Of a DNA stretch of 5,962 bases, positions 1 through 5,877 are shown one piece after another. Where the stretch lies: contig JBDNDK010000150.1 in the NCBI GenBank assembly GCA_046719185.1, forward strand, positions 1 through 5,962. Reading direction: 5' to 3'. Under the pieces are notes generated by a model. The model did not search any database, was not told the origin of the DNA, and was given only the letters and a program-made list of their open reading frames with translations. Origin of the DNA: JBDNDK01 sp046719185 (GTDB lineage: Bacteria; Armatimonadota; UBA5829). The position numbers and the translations under genes were made by a program. Numbering within the stretch: the first letter of the stretch is position 1; each line of letters begins with the position of its first letter.

Positions 1-314
1 ATAGACCTGCACATTTAATTACTATTCTCTGTAATGATAATGATATTGAGAAAATGAGCAATATAATATTTGAGGAAACTTCAAGTATTGGAGTGAGAAT
101 AGATACAAGACAGAGAATTTGCCTGAATAGAGAGATAAAAACTATTGAAACTAAGTATGGCAGAATTAGATTCAAACTGGCATATAAAGATGGTAAAATT
201 GTAAATGTTCAGCCAGAATATGAAGATATAAAAAATGCCTCAGCAAAACACAATCTGCCCTTTAAAACAGTAAGAGATTATGCTGTTTCAGAATATTATA
301 ATAGCTTGAAATAG
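1..314 (+). CDS. larC: LarC-type nickel insertion protein, C-terminal part (5' end outside window)
   Basis: This is the C-terminal end of a LarC protein (formerly the DUF111 / TIGR00299 family). In the family, LarC is a CTP-dependent enzyme that inserts nickel into the pyridinium-dithiocarboxylate cofactor of lactate racemase and related enzymes. The frame is open from base 3 and begins RPAHLITILCNDNDIEK, which matches the family segment before the conserved ETSSIGVR motif. The ATG at 54 is therefore an internal methionine. Further family signatures are REIKTIETKYGRIRFK and VNVQPEYEDIKNASAKHNLP, followed by a helix ending YYNSLK and a TAG stop at 312-314. This matches the LarC2 half of the family. 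In some bacteria larC is made by a programmed frameshift between two ORFs, but that junction would lie upstream and cannot be judged here. It converges on aroF with a 7-nt gap. Family assignment is firm; whether a nickel-pincer enzyme is present is not visible. Confidence 0.88.
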   Translation, partial: RPAHLITILCNDNDIEKMSNIIFEETSSIGVRIDTRQRICLNREIKTIETKYGRIRFKLAYKDGKIVNVQPEYEDIKNASAKHNLPFKTVRDYAVSEYYNSLK

Positions 315-321
315 TATTAAA

Positions 322-1353
322 TCAAGCCATACTTCTGCCAACTGCATCTGCTATTGCAGATATTTTAGCCATAAGCTCTCTGTATGAATCTAGATTTAAT
401 GCCTGGTGTCCATCACATAATGCCTCAGACGGGTTTGGATGTATTTCTACTATCAATCCATCTGCACCAGCAGCAATAGCAGCCGTTGATAATGGAATAA
501 CATAATGCCAGCTGCCAGCAGCATGAGATGGATCAACTATCACAGGCAAGTGTGAAAGATGTTTTGCTACAGGAACTGCAGAAATATCTAAAGTGTATCT
601 AGTGTAAACTTTATCTAAGGGATGCACACCTCTTTCACAAAGTATCACTCTGGTGTTGCCTTGAGCTAGTATATACTCAGCAGCAAGCAGCCATTCATCT
701 ATAACAGCAGCAGAACCTCTTTTTAACAATACAGGGTGATTTTTCTTTCCACATGCAACAAGCAATGGAAAATTCTGCATGTTTCTGGCTCCAATTTGGA
801 TAATATCAGCATACTCAGCCACCATATCCAAATCATGATGATCCATAACTTCTGTAACTGTTACAAGGCCATATTTTTCTCCAGCCTCTTTTAGAAGCTT
901 TAATCCCTCAAGACCTAGTCCTTGGAATGAATATGGAGAACTCCTAGGTTTGAATGCACCACCTCTTAAAACTTTTCCACCGGCATTTCTTACAGCCTCA
1001 GCAGCCTTAAAAAGCTGTTCTTTACTTTCAATAGCACAAGGTCCTGCAATCACAACCACTTTCTTTGAACCAAATACTACATCCTTAACTTCAAACACAG
1101 TATCAACCGATTGAAACTCTCTGGAAGTGAGCTTATATATACGGCTGACATGTGTTACTTTGTCTACTCCGGGCATTGCCTCAAGCAAACTGCTCAAAGT
1201 GTATCTTAGCTCTGGAGGAATTGCACTAGCTATGCCTATTGCAGTTCTTTCTCCACCTGGCATATTTAATGCTTTGAGGTCATAACTCTCTATCTTATCT
1301 ACAACCTGCTGCACTTCTTCAGCACTAGCATCAACATTCATTGCTACAATCAT
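322..1353 (-). CDS. aroF: 3-deoxy-7-phosphoheptulonate (DAHP) synthase, Thermotoga-type with N-terminal ferredoxin-like domain
   Basis: A complete 343-residue DAHP synthase. It condenses phosphoenolpyruvate and erythrose 4-phosphate in the cytoplasm, the first step of the shikimate pathway. Residues 1-75 form the small ferredoxin-like regulatory domain seen in the Thermotoga maritima enzyme, where it mediates feedback inhibition by Tyr/Phe. Residues 90-340 form the catalytic barrel, with GPCAIES (104-110), GGAFKPRSSPYSFQG (131-145), GARNMQN (188-194), LLKRG (209-213), CERG (239-242), DPSH (274-277) and VEIHP (302-306). Likely metal ligands are C106, H277, E303 and D314, with spacing like the Thermotoga enzyme (numbering recalled). 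Length is normal and no chorismate mutase is fused. The ATG start lies in an ATGA overlap with the methyltransferase stop, with AGAGG seven bases upstream inside that gene, so translational coupling is likely. Identity is very secure; feedback control is inferred from the domain. Confidence 0.97.
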   Translation of the reverse strand: MIVAMNVDASAEEVQQVVDKIESYDLKALNMPGGERTAIGIASAIPPELRYTLSSLLEAMPGVDKVTHVSRIYKLTSREFQSVDTVFEVKDVVFGSKKVVVIAGPCAIESKEQLFKAAEAVRNAGGKVLRGGAFKPRSSPYSFQGLGLEGLKLLKEAGEKYGLVTVTEVMDHHDLDMVAEYADIIQIGARNMQNFPLLVACGKKNHPVLLKRGSAAVIDEWLLAAEYILAQGNTRVILCERGVHPLDKVYTRYTLDISAVPVAKHLSHLPVIVDPSHAAGSWHYVIPLSTAAIAAGADGLIVEIHPNPSEALCDGHQALNLDSYRELMAKISAIADAVGRSMA

Positions 1354-2225
1354 TGCAATACCTCTGTGTTATTAGTTAATCTTCTGTAGGATTCTTTAAA
1401 GTATTCTTCTGATATTTCAAATCCAACAAAAGAAACATCTAAATTTTTACTTGCAATTGCCGTGCTTCCAATCCCCAAAAATGGATCAAGAACTAATTTT
1501 GCACTGTCAACTCCATGCAGTTTTATACATCTTTCTGGAAGCTCTATTGGAAATGTTGCAGGATGCGGTCTTTCCTTGTCTCTTTTCTGTATTGTTTTAT
1601 AAGGAATAAACCAAGTATTCCCTCTGCAATGTAAATCACTCTTTGATGAATTCCATCTAGCAATGTTAGTTTTATCCTGATATGGCACTCCAACTGATAA
1701 TCTATCTAATTCCACATCTGCATTATGTGTGAAATGAAATATATACTCATGGCAATCATTTAGAAATCTCTTACTATTTATTGGTTTATAGTGCCCAACA
1801 GTTACATCACAAGCTATGCCCGGATAGTTTCCTACTTCACTTTTTAATATTGAAATAGATTTCACCCAATGAATCACATTCTGCAGCTTAAAATGCTTTG
1901 CTGCAACATGCATTATTTCATAGCAAACCATTGGATCTGTCGGCTTTGAACCAACATTAAGAAAAAAAGAGCCTTTATCAGAAAGCACTCTTTTTATTTC
2001 TCTTATCCATTTATCAGTCCAATCAAGATATTCTTCTCTTGTAATATTGTCATCATAATCAGCATAATCAATACCAATATTATATGGAGGTGATGTGACT
2101 ACAACATCCACAGACCCATCATTAAGATGCTTTTTCATACCTTCAATACAATCCATAGAATAAATTATTATATCAGAATTGTTATTATTCAGTTGAAAAG
2201 CATTGTATGATGACAGTTTTATCAT
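1350..2225 (-). CDS. Site-specific DNA methyltransferase, beta class (N4-cytosine or N6-adenine), apparently solitary
   Basis: A complete 291-residue amino-methyltransferase that would transfer a methyl group from S-adenosylmethionine to an exocyclic amino group in DNA. Catalytic motif IV, TSPPYNI (44-50), comes early. The AdoMet-binding motif I, DPFLGIGST (247-255), and the following FVGFEISEEY (267-276) come late, preceded by HPATFPIELPERCIKL (221-236, motif X region). This order (IV, target recognition, X, I) defines the beta class. The probable target recognition region is about residues 120-215. The SPPY core is commoner in N4-cytosine enzymes, but family members of both types exist. No restriction endonuclease gene is in the window, so it may be an orphan regulator or the remnant of a system. 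The ATG at 2225 is chosen because the conserved IIIYSMDCIEGMKK stretch starts near residue 19. The nearest SD-like bases are unusually far away (about 15 nt), so it may depend on reinitiation from the gene 11 nt upstream. Its stop overlaps the aroF start. Confidence 0.93.
   Translation of the reverse strand: MIKLSSYNAFQLNNNNSDIIIYSMDCIEGMKKHLNDGSVDVVVTSPPYNIGIDYADYDDNITREEYLDWTDKWIREIKRVLSDKGSFFLNVGSKPTDPMVCYEIMHVAAKHFKLQNVIHWVKSISILKSEVGNYPGIACDVTVGHYKPINSKRFLNDCHEYIFHFTHNADVELDRLSVGVPYQDKTNIARWNSSKSDLHCRGNTWFIPYKTIQKRDKERPHPATFPIELPERCIKLHGVDSAKLVLDPFLGIGSTAIASKNLDVSFVGFEISEEYFKESYRRLTNNTEVLQ
1361..1365 (-). promoter_or_regulatory. Shine-Dalgarno site of aroF, inside the methyltransferase gene
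   Basis: The minus strand reads AGAGG seven bases before the aroF ATG at 1353. The site lies within the last codons of the upstream methyltransferase. It supports the chosen start and fits coupled translation through the ATGA overlap. Confidence 0.7.
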
Positions 2226-2236
2226 TATCTATTTTT

Positions 2237-2545
2237 TTATTCCTCAAAGGTAATACATACATCACCCGGAAGTGCAAGTCCTGCTGTTTGTTGAACTATT
2301 TTTGATATTCCACTCACAGCACTGCAACCAGCACAACATCCAGCTTCTTGAGCAGATGTATATATTGGTCCCTGAAATCTTTCTCCTATTTCTTGATATG
2401 CATCTACAGAACCTAATAAATCTACCAATTTTTGCAATTTTGCACAATCAGATTCAAGTTTTAATGTAACATTCTGCATATCTTCAGATACAGCATCAAC
2501 TTTTGATACTAAACCACAAACACCGGGATTGATTGTAATTTTCAC
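2237..2545 (-). CDS. Small Cys-rich protein of unknown function (DUF6951-like)
   Basis: A 102-residue cytoplasmic-looking protein without signal peptide or membrane segment. It starts KITINPGVCG and has six cysteines: C10, C34 (in ESDC), the cluster C70-C71-x-x-C74, and C97. A helical stretch (about 35-58) precedes the cluster, which is followed by SGISKIVQQTAGLALPGDV. The pattern of an N-terminal NPGVCG, an ESDC, a CxxC-type cluster and a terminal AGLALP-x-DV resembles a family of about 100-residue uncharacterised proteins that I recall as DUF6951, found mainly in anaerobes. The cysteines suggest metal, Fe-S or redox function, but this is inference. The start is GTG at 2545, with AGAGG nine bases upstream. 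It sits 20 nt behind the sirtuin and 11 nt before the methyltransferase, so it is cotranscribed with them. The gene is clearly real from its spacing and conserved motifs; the function is unknown. Confidence 0.85.
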   Translation of the reverse strand: MKITINPGVCGLVSKVDAVSEDMQNVTLKLESDCAKLQKLVDLLGSVDAYQEIGERFQGPIYTSAQEAGCCAGCSAVSGISKIVQQTAGLALPGDVCITFEE

Positions 2546-2565
2546 TTTGTTCTGCCTCTTTTTTT

Positions 2566-3342
2566 TTAATCATCAGATTGTTTATTACCTGTAACTTCTT
2601 CCCACATTGATGGCAAAACTACACCTGATGGACCCATAAACCAATAATGAGCATAGTCAGTTAAATGACTTTTATTAGGATTGATATCAATAATTGAAGC
2701 ACCATTAGAAAGTGCATATTCAGCAAAACCATATCCACCAGAAACCTCTCCAGAAGTACCTATGATGAACATCAAATCACATTTTCTTGCTGCCTCTATT
2801 GCTTTTGACATAGCATCTCTTGGCACATATTCACCAAACCAGACTATATTAGGTCTACAAATAGCACCTGTCCTGCCTCTTGGGAGGGTTTCATAGGTTA
2901 ATGTTTCAGGAAGATGAAAATATCTCACATCAAAGACTTCATTAGTCTCAGTGCATCTTACTTGCCAGATGTCACCATGAAGTTTTACAACATTCTTATT
3001 TCCAGCTCTTTCATGAAGGTCATCAACATTTTGGGTTACAATCAAAAATTCAGGGTAGTATTCTTCCATCTTGGCAAGTGTAATATGTCCCTCATTTGGC
3101 ACAGCTTCTTCCACCTGCTTTTGCCTCATTCTATACATATTCCAAACCATCAATGGGTCTTGAAAGAAGCCTTCAGCAGTGGCAAGGGTCATCGGGTCAT
3201 ACTGCTTCCATACTCCGTCATCATCTCTGAAAGTGGGAAGTCCTGATTCTTTGCTTACACCAGCACCTGTATATACAAAAACACTCTTGGCATTTCTTAT
3301 TATGCCTAATATCTTTTCTTGTTCAGCTTTTATGTTACTCAC
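2566..3342 (-). CDS. cobB: NAD-dependent protein deacylase, sirtuin (CobB/SIRT5-like, degenerate zinc ribbon)
   Basis: A complete 258-residue Sir2-family enzyme. It would remove acyl groups from lysines, consuming NAD+ and yielding nicotinamide and O-acyl-ADP-ribose. Visible motifs are GAGVSKESGLPTFR (26-39), TQNVD (103-107, NAD site), catalytic His122 in LHGD, VWFGE (167-171), GTSG (195-198) and INPN (220-223). Y70 and R73 in MYRMR match the Tyr-x-x-Arg acyl pocket of class III sirtuins (E. coli CobB Y92/R95, SIRT5 Y102/R105), which favours succinyl or malonyl substrates. The usual zinc ribbon of two Cys pairs is degenerate: only C130 (VRC) and C162 (AIC) remain in the region, and the second CxxC pair is replaced by GRTG. 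The start is GTG, 8 nt after the ligase stop, with only a weak GAGA ribosome site overlapping that stop. Its position after an AMP-forming CoA ligase suggests that ligase as substrate (inference). Confidence 0.94.
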   Translation of the reverse strand: MSNIKAEQEKILGIIRNAKSVFVYTGAGVSKESGLPTFRDDDGVWKQYDPMTLATAEGFFQDPLMVWNMYRMRQKQVEEAVPNEGHITLAKMEEYYPEFLIVTQNVDDLHERAGNKNVVKLHGDIWQVRCTETNEVFDVRYFHLPETLTYETLPRGRTGAICRPNIVWFGEYVPRDAMSKAIEAARKCDLMFIIGTSGEVSGGYGFAEYALSNGASIIDINPNKSHLTDYAHYWFMGPSGVVLPSMWEEVTGNKQSDD

Positions 3343-3350
3343 TATCTATC

Positions 3351-4637
3351 TCAACACTTGCCATCATTATTATTTTCATAGAACACTCTCACAGCCTTGC
3401 CTTCCTGCCTTGGAAGAGTGCCCGGTTTATATACATCACCTTTAGGACTAAAGCCAAGTGTTTCTTTAAGTTTCTTTTCTACCATATACCCAGTTACACC
3501 CTCTTGGGCTTCTACATTTATCCTAACATCTCTCACACCATCAACTTCTTCTATAATTATCTGATAATGGCTACAAACACCAGGGATTTCCATAAGAGCT
3601 TGCTCTACTTGTTTTGGGAAGAAATTAACACCTTTAATTATGAGCATATCATCTCTTCTACCGGTGATTCTATCTAATCTTAATCCTGTTCTGCCACAAG
3701 AACATTTTTGTCTTGTTATTATTCTTGTGAGATCACCAGTTCTAAATCTTATCACTGGTATAGCTTCCCTAGTAAGAGATGTAAACACTACTTCACCAAT
3801 TTCCCCATCAGGAAGTGTCTTTCCTGTGTTAGGGTCTATAATCTCACATATATATTGGTCTTCCCATAAATGTATACCATTGTGAGCTCCACAGTCCATG
3901 CCAGTTGTGCCTATTCCACCTGTTTCTGTCATACCATAAATATCAAAAGCTTCAATTCCAAGACCATTTTCAATCCTCTCTCTCAGCTTATCAGAGAATG
4001 TTTCAGCTCCAAAAATTCCAACTTTCAAACTTGGCACTTCTTCTTTGTTTTCTTCTAAATATTCAATCAGCCTTATGCCATAGCTCACAACACCCAAAAT
4101 GCCTTTTACCTGAAAATCATTTATAAGCTTTATTTGCCTTGCAGTGTTGCCTGCACCAGTTGGAATAATAAACAAGCCAGCTTTTCTTGCTCCATGATAT
4201 GCACCAAATCCGCCATTAAATAATCCGAAAGATGGAGTAATCTGGAAAGGATCACCACAAACAAGTCCTGCCATATAAAGACATCTAGCCATACACTCAG
4301 CCCATTGGTCAAGGTCGTTATTTGTATATGCCATTACAACAGGTGAGCCTGTGGATCCACTGCTCATATGCATTTCTCTTAATTGTAATTTATCAACACA
4401 GAGCATACCAAGCGGATACTGCTCTCTAAAATCTTCTTTAGATATAAAAGGCAGATTTCTAATATCTTCTAATATCTCAATGTCTTCTGGTTTTATGCCA
4501 ACAGCATCCATTTTTGATTTATAAAAACTGCTGTTTGAGTATGCAAGTTTTACAGTTTTTCTTAAACCTTCTAATTGAACTTTTGCAAGCTCATCTTGAG
4601 ACATTGTTTCTGCTTTTTCATTCCAGTATCCGCTCAT
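3351..4637 (-). CDS. paaK: Phenylacetate-CoA ligase (AMP-forming arylacetate-CoA ligase)
   Basis: A complete 428-residue member of the adenylate-forming PaaK family, of normal length. It activates phenylacetate or a related arylacetate with ATP and CoA, via an acyl-AMP, in the cytoplasm. Numbering from the ATG at 4637, the features are the ATP loop SSGSTGSP (92-99), YGMTETGG (234-241), FRTGD (298-302), CSCGRTG (312-318), the hinge GRRDDMLIIKGVNFFP (326-341), and a C-terminal domain ending LPRQEGKAVRV, with K414 as the probable catalytic lysine. A TTG at 4655 is in frame but lies inside a hairpin; the ATG at 4637 has AGGAG five bases upstream and the family-like start MSGYWN, so I use it. In anaerobes this family often works with indolepyruvate:ferredoxin oxidoreductase in aryl acid and aromatic amino acid exchange, but no such gene is in view. 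The exact substrate is open. The sirtuin gene starts 8 nt after its stop. Confidence 0.95.
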   Translation of the reverse strand: MSGYWNEKAETMSQDELAKVQLEGLRKTVKLAYSNSSFYKSKMDAVGIKPEDIEILEDIRNLPFISKEDFREQYPLGMLCVDKLQLREMHMSSGSTGSPVVMAYTNNDLDQWAECMARCLYMAGLVCGDPFQITPSFGLFNGGFGAYHGARKAGLFIIPTGAGNTARQIKLINDFQVKGILGVVSYGIRLIEYLEENKEEVPSLKVGIFGAETFSDKLRERIENGLGIEAFDIYGMTETGGIGTTGMDCGAHNGIHLWEDQYICEIIDPNTGKTLPDGEIGEVVFTSLTREAIPVIRFRTGDLTRIITRQKCSCGRTGLRLDRITGRRDDMLIIKGVNFFPKQVEQALMEIPGVCSHYQIIIEEVDGVRDVRINVEAQEGVTGYMVEKKLKETLGFSPKGDVYKPGTLPRQEGKAVRVFYENNNDGKC

Positions 4638-4642
4638 ATTTG

Positions 4643-4647
4643 CTCCT
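4643..4647 (-). promoter_or_regulatory. Shine-Dalgarno site deciding the paaK start
   Basis: The minus strand reads AGGAG five bases upstream of the ATG at 4637. No comparable site precedes the alternative in-frame TTG at 4655. This site therefore sets the start and gives a 428-residue protein. Confidence 0.85.
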
Positions 4648-4653
4648 AGAAAC

Positions 4654-4685
4654 AATACTTACACTTTCAATTGTGTATAAGTATT
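4654..4685 (-). promoter_or_regulatory. Stem-loop in the livK-paaK intergenic leader
   Basis: On the minus strand AATACTT-(AT)-ACAC pairs with GTGTAAGTATT: eleven base pairs with a two-base bulge, around an eight-base loop (AATTGAAA). It ends seven bases (4648-4653 and the adjoining base) short of the core AGGAG of paaK. It is followed by GTTTCT rather than a solid U tract, so it is not a classical terminator. It may be a weak attenuator or a processing or stability hairpin that keeps livK mRNA above that of the downstream genes, as is common after transporter binding-protein genes. The pairing is directly visible; the role is inferred. Confidence 0.55.
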
Positions 4686-4695
4686 TAAGTTATTT

Positions 4696-4714
4696 TTATA
4701 CAATGTATGTATAA
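4696..4714. repeat. Perfect 7-bp inverted repeat TTATACA-N5-TGTATAA between livK and paaK
   Basis: The arms TTATACA (4696-4702) and TGTATAA (4708-4714) are perfect inverted copies around five bases. A third copy, TGTATAA, lies at 4674-4680 within the next stem-loop. The dyad begins 12 bases past the livK stop. It could be an operator or a 3' hairpin of the livK mRNA. The AT-rich sequence raises the chance of coincidence. Confidence 0.4.
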
Positions 4715-4726
4715 TTATTTTGATTA

Positions 4727-5872
4727 TTATTTAACAAGCTTCCACTTGCCATTTACTACTTCTACCATCACCAAAGAACTTGAATCTAATCCCACATGAT
4801 CTTTAGAAGACATATTGTAGATACCACTTACACCAACATAATTCTTTGTGTTTTCTAAAGCATCTCTTATTTTTGCTGGGTTAGTGCCAGCCTTTTTTAT
4901 TGCATTTGCTATAAGCTGAATGCCATCCCATGCATATCCTGAGTGTGTTCCTACCTCACCATAACCTCTTTTTTCATATTCCTTTTTGAAATTCAATAGA
5001 AGTTTTTTCTGAGGATCAGAATCTGGAAGTTGATCTGCAATCATAAGCTTAGTGCTAGGCATTAATGTGCCATTTGCATCTGCACCAGCTAACTTAATAT
5101 ATGTTGGATCTGGCTGACCATGGCACTGAATTATCTTAAATGGCACTTTTAATTGTCTTGCATTTTTAGTTGCCATTGCACCAGCCGGACCAACAGTCCA
5201 TACTATCATTGCTTCTGGTTTTTCTTGTGCAATTTTTCCAATCTGAACAGTCATATCTTTGTCTTTAGGATCAAACTTTTCATGAGCAACAATTCTTATA
5301 CCATAGTTATTTGCAAGACTTTTAAGCAACTCTTCGCCTTCCTGACCAAATGCATCAGTTGCAGTGAGCAATCCAATTTTCTTTACACCTTGATTTCTCA
5401 AATGGATATAAATTCTAGCAACTGCTGAGCTGCTTTTCTGAGGACTTTTGAAAACCCATTTTCTTTCTTCTACAGGAACAACAGCTGCAGCTCCACCAAC
5501 TAATGCAACTACAGGAATCTTAGCACTTTCAATAGCAGGAAGCATAGCCATTATTGCACCTGTTGTTGTAGGTCCAACCACAGCAACAACTTTATCTTTT
5601 TCAACAAGCTTTTTGAATGCAATTACAGCTTGTGCAGGCTCAGATCTAGTGTCTGCAATTATTAGTTTTATCTTCTTTCCATTGATACCACCTTTTTTAT
5701 TGATATCATCAACAACCATGTTAGCAACTTGTTTTGATGGTATTCCAATGTGTGATGCCTTTCCACTGAGGTCAAATAAACCGCCAATTTTTATTTCCTG
5801 TGCTGATGCACAAGTTCCGAAAAGCATTGTAGCCACAAGAGCAAACAAAACCATTACCACTATTCTTTTCAT
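4727..5872 (-). CDS. Branched-chain amino acid-type ABC transporter substrate-binding protein (LivK-like)
   Basis: A 381-residue exported solute-binding protein of the type I periplasmic family (LivK/Peripla_BP_6) that delivers a ligand to an ABC importer. The signal peptide is clear: MKR, a hydrophobic stretch (about 4-19), then CASA before QEIKIGG, giving signal peptidase I cleavage after A24. The sequence before C21 (FGT) is a poor lipobox, so a periplasmic rather than lipid-anchored protein is favoured. The mature part follows family order: IKIGGLFDLSGKAS (27-40), ADTRSEPAQAV (73-83), VVGPTTTGA (98-106), VGGAA near 125-129, LLTATDAFGQEG (168-179) and SGYAWDGIQL (311-320). The ATG at 5872 has AGGAG five bases upstream; the in-frame GTG at 5917 would put 15 non-signal residues before MKR and lies between the arms of a dyad. 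No permease or ATPase gene is in the window. The ligand cannot be read off; the paaK neighbour makes an aromatic acid or amino acid possible. Confidence 0.94.
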   Translation of the reverse strand: MKRIVVMVLFALVATMLFGTCASAQEIKIGGLFDLSGKASHIGIPSKQVANMVVDDINKKGGINGKKIKLIIADTRSEPAQAVIAFKKLVEKDKVVAVVGPTTTGAIMAMLPAIESAKIPVVALVGGAAAVVPVEERKWVFKSPQKSSSAVARIYIHLRNQGVKKIGLLTATDAFGQEGEELLKSLANNYGIRIVAHEKFDPKDKDMTVQIGKIAQEKPEAMIVWTVGPAGAMATKNARQLKVPFKIIQCHGQPDPTYIKLAGADANGTLMPSTKLMIADQLPDSDPQKKLLLNFKKEYEKRGYGEVGTHSGYAWDGIQLIANAIKKAGTNPAKIRDALENTKNYVGVSGIYNMSSKDHVGLDSSSLVMVEVVNGKWKLVK

Positions 5873-5877
5873 AACAT

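Larger units (their letters stand above)
322..5872 (-). other. Predicted operon: livK-like, paaK, cobB, Cys-rich gene, methyltransferase, aroF
   Basis: Six genes run in the same direction, with gaps of 89, 8, 20 and 11 nt and then a 4-nt overlap. The five genes from paaK to aroF are tight enough to be one transcription unit. The livK-like gene may join by read-through past the intergenic hairpins, or the downstream genes may have their own promoter in the 89-nt gap. A weak candidate there on the minus strand is TTGTAT, 18 bases, TATACA. The 3' end converges on larC with no strong terminator in view. Confidence 0.65.

Noticed and set aside
54..314. A stand-alone 86-residue gene starting at the ATG at 54.
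   Set aside because: The frame is open to the window edge and the residues before 54 match LarC, so this is the end of a longer gene.
304..327. Inverted repeat GCTTGA-N12-TCAAGC spanning both convergent stop codons, as a bidirectional terminator.
   Set aside because: The stem is only six pairs with a 12-base loop and no T run follows on either strand; too weak to call.
2559..2567. Run of nine A (minus strand) at the sirtuin stop, as a phase-variable tract.
   Set aside because: It begins within the stop codon and lies in the spacer; length change would not shift a reading frame, at most alter spacing.
2914..3246. Plus-strand open frame of 110 residues opposite the sirtuin.
   Set aside because: Shadow of a gene with intact catalytic motifs; no recognisable protein features.
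4458..4477. Perfect 10-bp tandem repeat TTCTAATATC within paaK.
   Set aside because: Two units only, inside normal coding sequence (EDIEILEDIRN); the frame is intact and protein length normal, so probably chance.
4638..4655. TTG at 4655 as the paaK start, adding six residues.
   Set aside because: It falls in the stem-loop, has no ribosome site, and the AGGAG at 4643-4647 fits the ATG at 4637.
5807..5818. Lipoprotein signal at C21 of the binding protein.
   Set aside because: The residues before C21 (FGT) do not fit a lipobox, while CASA followed by QE is a good signal peptidase I site.
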